Positions 60,275 to 64,000 of a stretch of 64,000 nucleotides of DNA are shown here, in pieces (position 1 is the first letter of the stretch; every line of letters starts with the position of its first letter). The stretch lies in the NCBI GenBank assembly GCA_050747525.1, contig JBOGOC010000110.1, positions 85,515-149,514 on the forward strand, given 5' to 3'. The position numbers and the translations under genes were made by a program. The notes below the pieces were generated by a model that saw only the letters and a program-made list of their open reading frames with translations, was not told where the DNA came from and did no database searches. The stretch comes from JBOGOC01 sp050747525 (GTDB taxonomy: Bacteria > Acidobacteriota > Polarisedimenticolia > JACPZX01 > DASXTC01).

Positions 60275-62503
60275 TCAGAGAGCGGTCAGGAGGCGGCGGG
60301 CCCTCTCGGCCACGGGGGGCCCATCGTTGGTCCAGATGGTCGCATCCCCTTGAGCCGCAGAGACTTCTAACTGCTGCCGCGCTTCGGGCAGCCTGTCGAG
60401 GGCCTTGAGGCAGAGCCCCTTGAGGAAGGCCACGGTCCCGCCCGAGATGCCGGGGCCGGCCGGAAGGTTCAGCCTGTCGAGCGAGTCCTTGAGGGCGGCG
60501 TCGTACTGTCTCTTCTCCATGAGGGCGATGGCGAGGTTCAGCAGGGCGGTCACCCGTTCCTGGGAGTCCGCCTTGCCGGCGGCCGCCTCGGCCCTGGCCC
60601 GCCAGGACATCTCGGCCGCCAGACGCGTGTAGAGCTGCGCCGGGTCGTCCAGGAGCGCCATCATGGGAGAGTTGGCCACCATCACGTTGACCGGCCGGGG
60701 GGCCGTTCCGGAGGTCTGGAGCATGAGCGAGGCCTGGGCCCCCGATTTCAGGGAGCTGACGGCGGCGTCCAGATCGCGGGGCGTGGTGAGCCCCTTGCCT
60801 CCCAGCGAGACGATGGCGTCCCCCACCTTCACGCCCGACTTGGCGGCCGGGCTGGATGGCTGCACCCGGATGGCCACCGGATTGACCGACCTGTGCATCT
60901 CGATGGCGCGCACCCCCAGCCATGGCCGGGACAGGGGGGTGGGGGTATCCAGGCGCGAGATGAGTTTCTTGAGGTCGGCCGCATCGTCGAGGCGCACCGT
61001 GAAGCGGTCGGGAGGGAGCGCGGGATAACGGGCCGCGTGCAGGACCAGCTCCGCCCTCTTCTCGAAGGCCCCTTCGCCGGGCCGCGCGGCCAGAACCAGG
61101 TCCGCGCCGGTGGCCGCGGCCACCCCCGAGATGAACTCGGCGGGGAGCGTTCCGTTGGGGGCCGTGCGGCCCTTCGCGCGCCACTCGTCGGGCAGCCCGG
61201 CTCCCGGGGCCAGCAGCGCGACTGTCGAGAGCCCCGCAAGGGCCTTGGCCAGATCTTCCTCTCCGGCGGCGGCCTCGGTCATCCCCACGTACGCCACGGT
61301 CATCCTCAGAGGCTCCTTCAGCGTCACGCGCTCCCCTCGCGAGACCTGCACGGTCCCCGCCCACTGTCCGGCCTCGGGATGGCGCATCCGCACCTGGTGG
61401 CTGCCGCTGCAGACCCCATCGGCCTTCGTGGGGGTGCGTCCGGCGGGCTTGCCGTCCAGGAGGACCTCGGCCCCGGAGGGGACGCTGTCGAACGCGATGG
61501 AGCCCTGGCTCGGGGCGAGGCGCACCGTGCCGTAGCGAAGCGGCGAGGGATCCTCCGGATCGAGCGCCACCTGGATGCTCAGCATCTGCGGCGCGTGGCA
61601 TTCCTTCTCGACTTTGATGACGTGGGGCCCGGGCGACAGGTTCTCGATCAGCAGGGGGGCCGACACATCGACGAGGCTCAATCCGAGCGCCGCGATCTCG
61701 GCGGCCAGCTCGGGCCCGGCGGTGCCGAAGGTGACGCCGCGGGGCTGGTCGCCGACGCTGACCTGCGCGCCCGCGGGAGAGGTGGTGATCAGCACGCCTC
61801 TCGTATTGCGCGTCAGGCGCACCGTGCGCTCGAGCAACGCGCCCCCTTCCACCGTGATCGGCTCGCGCAGAGGCTCGTGCCCCGGCATCTCCACTTGCAG
61901 CGTGTGCGGTCCGGCCGCCACCTCGCGATCGAAGATCGGCGACCGGCCGATCGGCGTGCCGTCGAGGGAGACCGAGGCCCCGGGAGGCTCCGTCTGGATG
62001 GCGAGGCGCCCGATGAGGCGCGCGCGGACCTTGTCGTACACGGCCACGATCTTGGGCGAGGTGCGCGTGCGGTCCACGGGCCAGGCGGGATCGAACTTGA
62101 CGAGGGCCTCGTAGTCCGCCTCGGCCTCTCCCATGCGCCCGAGGTTGGCGAAGGTGCGGGCCCGTCCTTCCAGGGCCTGCCCGACGATCTGGCGGGTGAG
62201 CGGCGTGGCGCTGGGGAGCTGGCCGGTCTTGTAGCCGTCGATGACCTCGGTGAAGCGGGCCAGCGCTTCGGGAAGCTCCAGGTCCTCCAGCTTCTGGTTG
62301 GCGATGGCCAGGATGCCGCGGTACTTCTCGATGATCCCGCCGATGTCCTCTTCCTGCTGCGCCGGCGTGAGGATCTGCCCCGCCGCGAGGGCGATGGCCA
62401 TCGAGGCGAGCAGGGTCAGCCACGCGCGGGCGCGCGAGAAAGGTCGCCGGCCGGCCTCGCCGGGCCTACCAGAAGCGCAGGACGGTCTTCTTGCGTTCGT
62501 CAT
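60275..62503 (-). CDS. exported PEGA/PDZ/TPR protein
   Basis: This encodes 742 residues. After a signal peptide (to about 43) comes a helical TPR-like region (to about 165), then PEGA-type beta domains (GRLAIQTEPPGASVSLDGTPIGRSP near 170, and GSIAFDSVPSGAEVLLDGKPAGRTP near 345) around a further repeat with TTSPAGAQVSVGDQP. A PDZ-like domain (PAAKSGVKVGDAIVSLGGKGLTTPRDL) and more helical repeats end it. PEGA proteins bind cell-surface or wall polysaccharide. The start overlaps the next gene's 3' end by 38 nt, so it is in an operon with it. Confidence 0.85.
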   Translation of the reverse strand: MTNARRPSCASGRPGEAGRRPFSRARAWLTLLASMAIALAAGQILTPAQQEEDIGGIIEKYRGILAIANQKLEDLELPEALARFTEVIDGYKTGQLPSATPLTRQIVGQALEGRARTFANLGRMGEAEADYEALVKFDPAWPVDRTRTSPKIVAVYDKVRARLIGRLAIQTEPPGASVSLDGTPIGRSPIFDREVAAGPHTLQVEMPGHEPLREPITVEGGALLERTVRLTRNTRGVLITTSPAGAQVSVGDQPRGVTFGTAGPELAAEIAALGLSLVDVSAPLLIENLSPGPHVIKVEKECHAPQMLSIQVALDPEDPSPLRYGTVRLAPSQGSIAFDSVPSGAEVLLDGKPAGRTPTKADGVCSGSHQVRMRHPEAGQWAGTVQVSRGERVTLKEPLRMTVAYVGMTEAAAGEEDLAKALAGLSTVALLAPGAGLPDEWRAKGRTAPNGTLPAEFISGVAAATGADLVLAARPGEGAFEKRAELVLHAARYPALPPDRFTVRLDDAADLKKLISRLDTPTPLSRPWLGVRAIEMHRSVNPVAIRVQPSSPAAKSGVKVGDAIVSLGGKGLTTPRDLDAAVSSLKSGAQASLMLQTSGTAPRPVNVMVANSPMMALLDDPAQLYTRLAAEMSWRARAEAAAGKADSQERVTALLNLAIALMEKRQYDAALKDSLDRLNLPAGPGISGGTVAFLKGLCLKALDRLPEARQQLEVSAAQGDATIWTNDGPPVAERARRLLTAL

Positions 62504-64000
62504 AGACGTAGATCTCGCCTCGGGGACCGGCCGCCACCGCGGTGGCGTAGGTGAAGTCGACGGGGCCGTCCTGCTGGGACGCGATGGTCTCCAGCAGCCT
62601 GCCGTCGGTGGTCATCACGTGAATCGCGCGGGCGCGACGGTCCAGCACGTAGAGCGTTCCCAGATCGTCCACGTCCAGGGCGGCGGGCTCCTGCATCGCC
62701 TGCGTGGCCTCCTGGCTCAACCGGATAGTCTTGTAGCCGCCCCCTTCGGACGCCGGCGCGATCTCGAGGATGGACCGGGAGCGCTTGTCGATGGTGTAGA
62801 GGCGGCCGTCGGGCTTCGCGGCCAGGCCGCTGAGCCGCGCGCGCCCCTCCGGATCGCGATACAGCATCTTGAGCCGGGCCGCGTCGCCGCTGTACTGCAG
62901 CACTTCGTTGCGGCTCTCGTCCAGAACGGCGGTGTCGGACTGCCCGATGCGCACGGCCGCCGCGATCCCCTGGAACGGTCGCATGGTGTTGCCGTCCTGG
63001 CGGGTGGGGATCACGGTCTCGACTCCCGAGCGCATCCTGTCCTTGGCCGCGGCCAGCTCGACGCCGTCGTCATCCACAGAGACGGCCACGGCTCCGGGCA
63101 TGGGCTGGCCCGTGGAGAGCAGCTTGCCGTTGTGCTGGAAGCGAAAGAACGACCCCGAGCGCGTGTCGAGCACGTGCAACGTGTTGTCGGGCCCCACCGC
63201 CAGCGACACGTCGCCGCGCATGCTGTTGGGATCGAGCGCCGGCGCGTACCCCGCATTGTGAGTGAAGAGCCGCCGGCCGCCCACCCCGGGCAGCACTCTG
63301 AGCTTGTAGATCTGGGTGAGCCGGTCGAGCGCCCTGGGAGCCAGGGGCCCGTTGGGGTCCATGGTGCGCACCGCCTGGAACTCTTCGAGCGCGCGGATCC
63401 AGGCGCCGACCCGGGCCTGTGCCATGCCCATGCGGAACCGGGCGGCCGGAGCGACGGGATCCTTCGGGAAGCGCTCGGCGACGCTCTCGAACGACAGGAT
63501 CGCCTTCTCGTACTTGCCGGCCGCGAAGTCGGCGTACCCGGCGCCGAACAGCGCCCGGCTCATCTCGTCGCTCGTGGGATAGATGTTCACCACCGAGGCG
63601 AAGCTGGCGTACGCCTCGTCCAGGTTGCGCTGGGGATTGGCGCCTTCCAGGGCGATCAGCCCCAGCTTGATGAGCGCGCGCGGCGCGGAGTCCTCGCGCG
63701 GATAGGTGCTCTTGACGCGCGTGAAGAGGTCTTTGGCGCGGACGATGGCCTCGCTTCCGGCCCGCCCCAGATCGTCCACCGATTCAGCCGGGTAGTAGTA
63801 GGAGCCGAGGCGGTAAAGGGCGTTGTCGGCCACGTCGCTGCGCGGATAGACGCGCGGGATCTGATCGAGGTCGCGCAGCGCCTGCTCGACCTTTCCCTCC
63901 TTCAGCAGCTGCTCGGCGTTGGCCAGCGTGCGGCGCGCCAGGTCGCCGTCCTCGCCGGGTGCTTGCGGGGCCGCGACGGCGGCTGCCGTCACGGCCGCGG
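62466..64000 (-). CDS. TPR/NHL-repeat exported protein (5' truncated by window)
   Basis: The frame is open to the end of the window; the residues just before APQAPGEDGD look like the end of a signal peptide, so the start is outside. At least 510 codons are present. The N-terminal half has BamD/TPR-like repeats (LLKEGKVEQALRDLDQIPRVYPRSDVADNALYRLGSYYY and on). The C-terminal half has NHL/SBBP-type propeller repeats (e.g. DVDDLGTLYVLDRRARAIHVM, VAAGPRGEIYVYDERKKTVLRFW). A periplasmic assembly or sensing role is likely. Confidence 0.82.
   Translation of the reverse strand, partial: AAVTAAAVAAPQAPGEDGDLARRTLANAEQLLKEGKVEQALRDLDQIPRVYPRSDVADNALYRLGSYYYPAESVDDLGRAGSEAIVRAKDLFTRVKSTYPREDSAPRALIKLGLIALEGANPQRNLDEAYASFASVVNIYPTSDEMSRALFGAGYADFAAGKYEKAILSFESVAERFPKDPVAPAARFRMGMAQARVGAWIRALEEFQAVRTMDPNGPLAPRALDRLTQIYKLRVLPGVGGRRLFTHNAGYAPALDPNSMRGDVSLAVGPDNTLHVLDTRSGSFFRFQHNGKLLSTGQPMPGAVAVSVDDDGVELAAAKDRMRSGVETVIPTRQDGNTMRPFQGIAAAVRIGQSDTAVLDESRNEVLQYSGDAARLKMLYRDPEGRARLSGLAAKPDGRLYTIDKRSRSILEIAPASEGGGYKTIRLSQEATQAMQEPAALDVDDLGTLYVLDRRARAIHVMTTDGRLLETIASQQDGPVDFTYATAVAAGPRGEIYVYDERKKTVLRFW

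Noticed and set aside
1..64000. UGA as a general sense codon (alternative genetic code)
   Set aside because: UGA is the normal stop of many intact genes here, including the numerous ATGA and GTGA overlaps.

Overview
The window is high-GC bacterial DNA (no rRNA, tRNA or CRISPR seen) with dense gene packing, many 4-nt ATGA/GTGA stop-start overlaps, Gram-negative envelope genes (outer-membrane barrels, lipoproteins, capsule export) and protein families common in Acidobacteriota and neighbouring phyla: a Ser/Thr kinase fused to a TolB-like domain and TPRs, FG-GAP/UnbV secreted repeats, DGxxCT Cys-rich repeats, and sulfatase-like membrane proteins. The phylum is an inference from gene style only.

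Layout. 1-10.7 kb: the end of a secreted repeat protein, a sodium:amino-acid symporter, a LuxR-type response regulator, two diverged copies of a secreted ~256-residue protein with a shared leader, a large Cys-rich secreted protein between them, and a DUF937-OmpA fusion. 10.8-16.9 kb: a protein kinase, an aldo/keto reductase, and an ECF sigma factor translationally coupled to a VWA protein that has an anti-sigma-like N-terminus. 17-21.1 kb: a minus-strand group with an FG-GAP protein followed by two overlapping genes, each interrupted by one in-frame UGA exactly at an expected redox cysteine and each followed at once by a perfect RNA hairpin. I read these as two selenoproteins (an AhpD-like CxxU protein and a DUF3179 UxxC membrane protein), the most striking content of the window.

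21.3-29.8 kb: a lipoprotein/ECF sigma/anti-sigma operon, an M20 peptidase, a HAD hydrolase, a sulfatase homologue that has lost metal ligands, a GT2/LAB_N lipid-modification pair, and a GAF-GGDEF diguanylate cyclase. 29.9-35.6 kb: a Fur-family regulator with a clear promoter and dyad operator heads a run of overlapping genes (ApbE flavin transferase, porin, FMN-binding protein, His-rich membrane protein, Cys-rich protein, dCMP deaminase, pseudo-receiver/DHp protein), apparently an iron- or metal-responsive flavin-based envelope electron-transfer system.

35.6-56.7 kb: a lipoprotein and a SpoIIE phosphatase precede a Wzx/Wzy-type capsule/exopolysaccharide cluster: beta-barrel, Wza-like exporter, BY-kinase, ligase/polymerase, initiating sugar-1-phosphate transferase, flippase, second polymerase, three glycosyltransferases, and GDP-mannose 4,6-dehydratase plus GDP-L-fucose synthase (so the polymer probably contains L-fucose), the last two separated by an antisense membrane sulfatase. 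The flippase-to-WecG part has visibly lower GC. 56.8-64 kb: a tandem pair of small exported proteins, two exported proteins with transmembrane plus acidic tails, an HTH-receiver regulator with a near-consensus promoter, a PEGA/PDZ/TPR protein, and a TPR/NHL protein running off the end.
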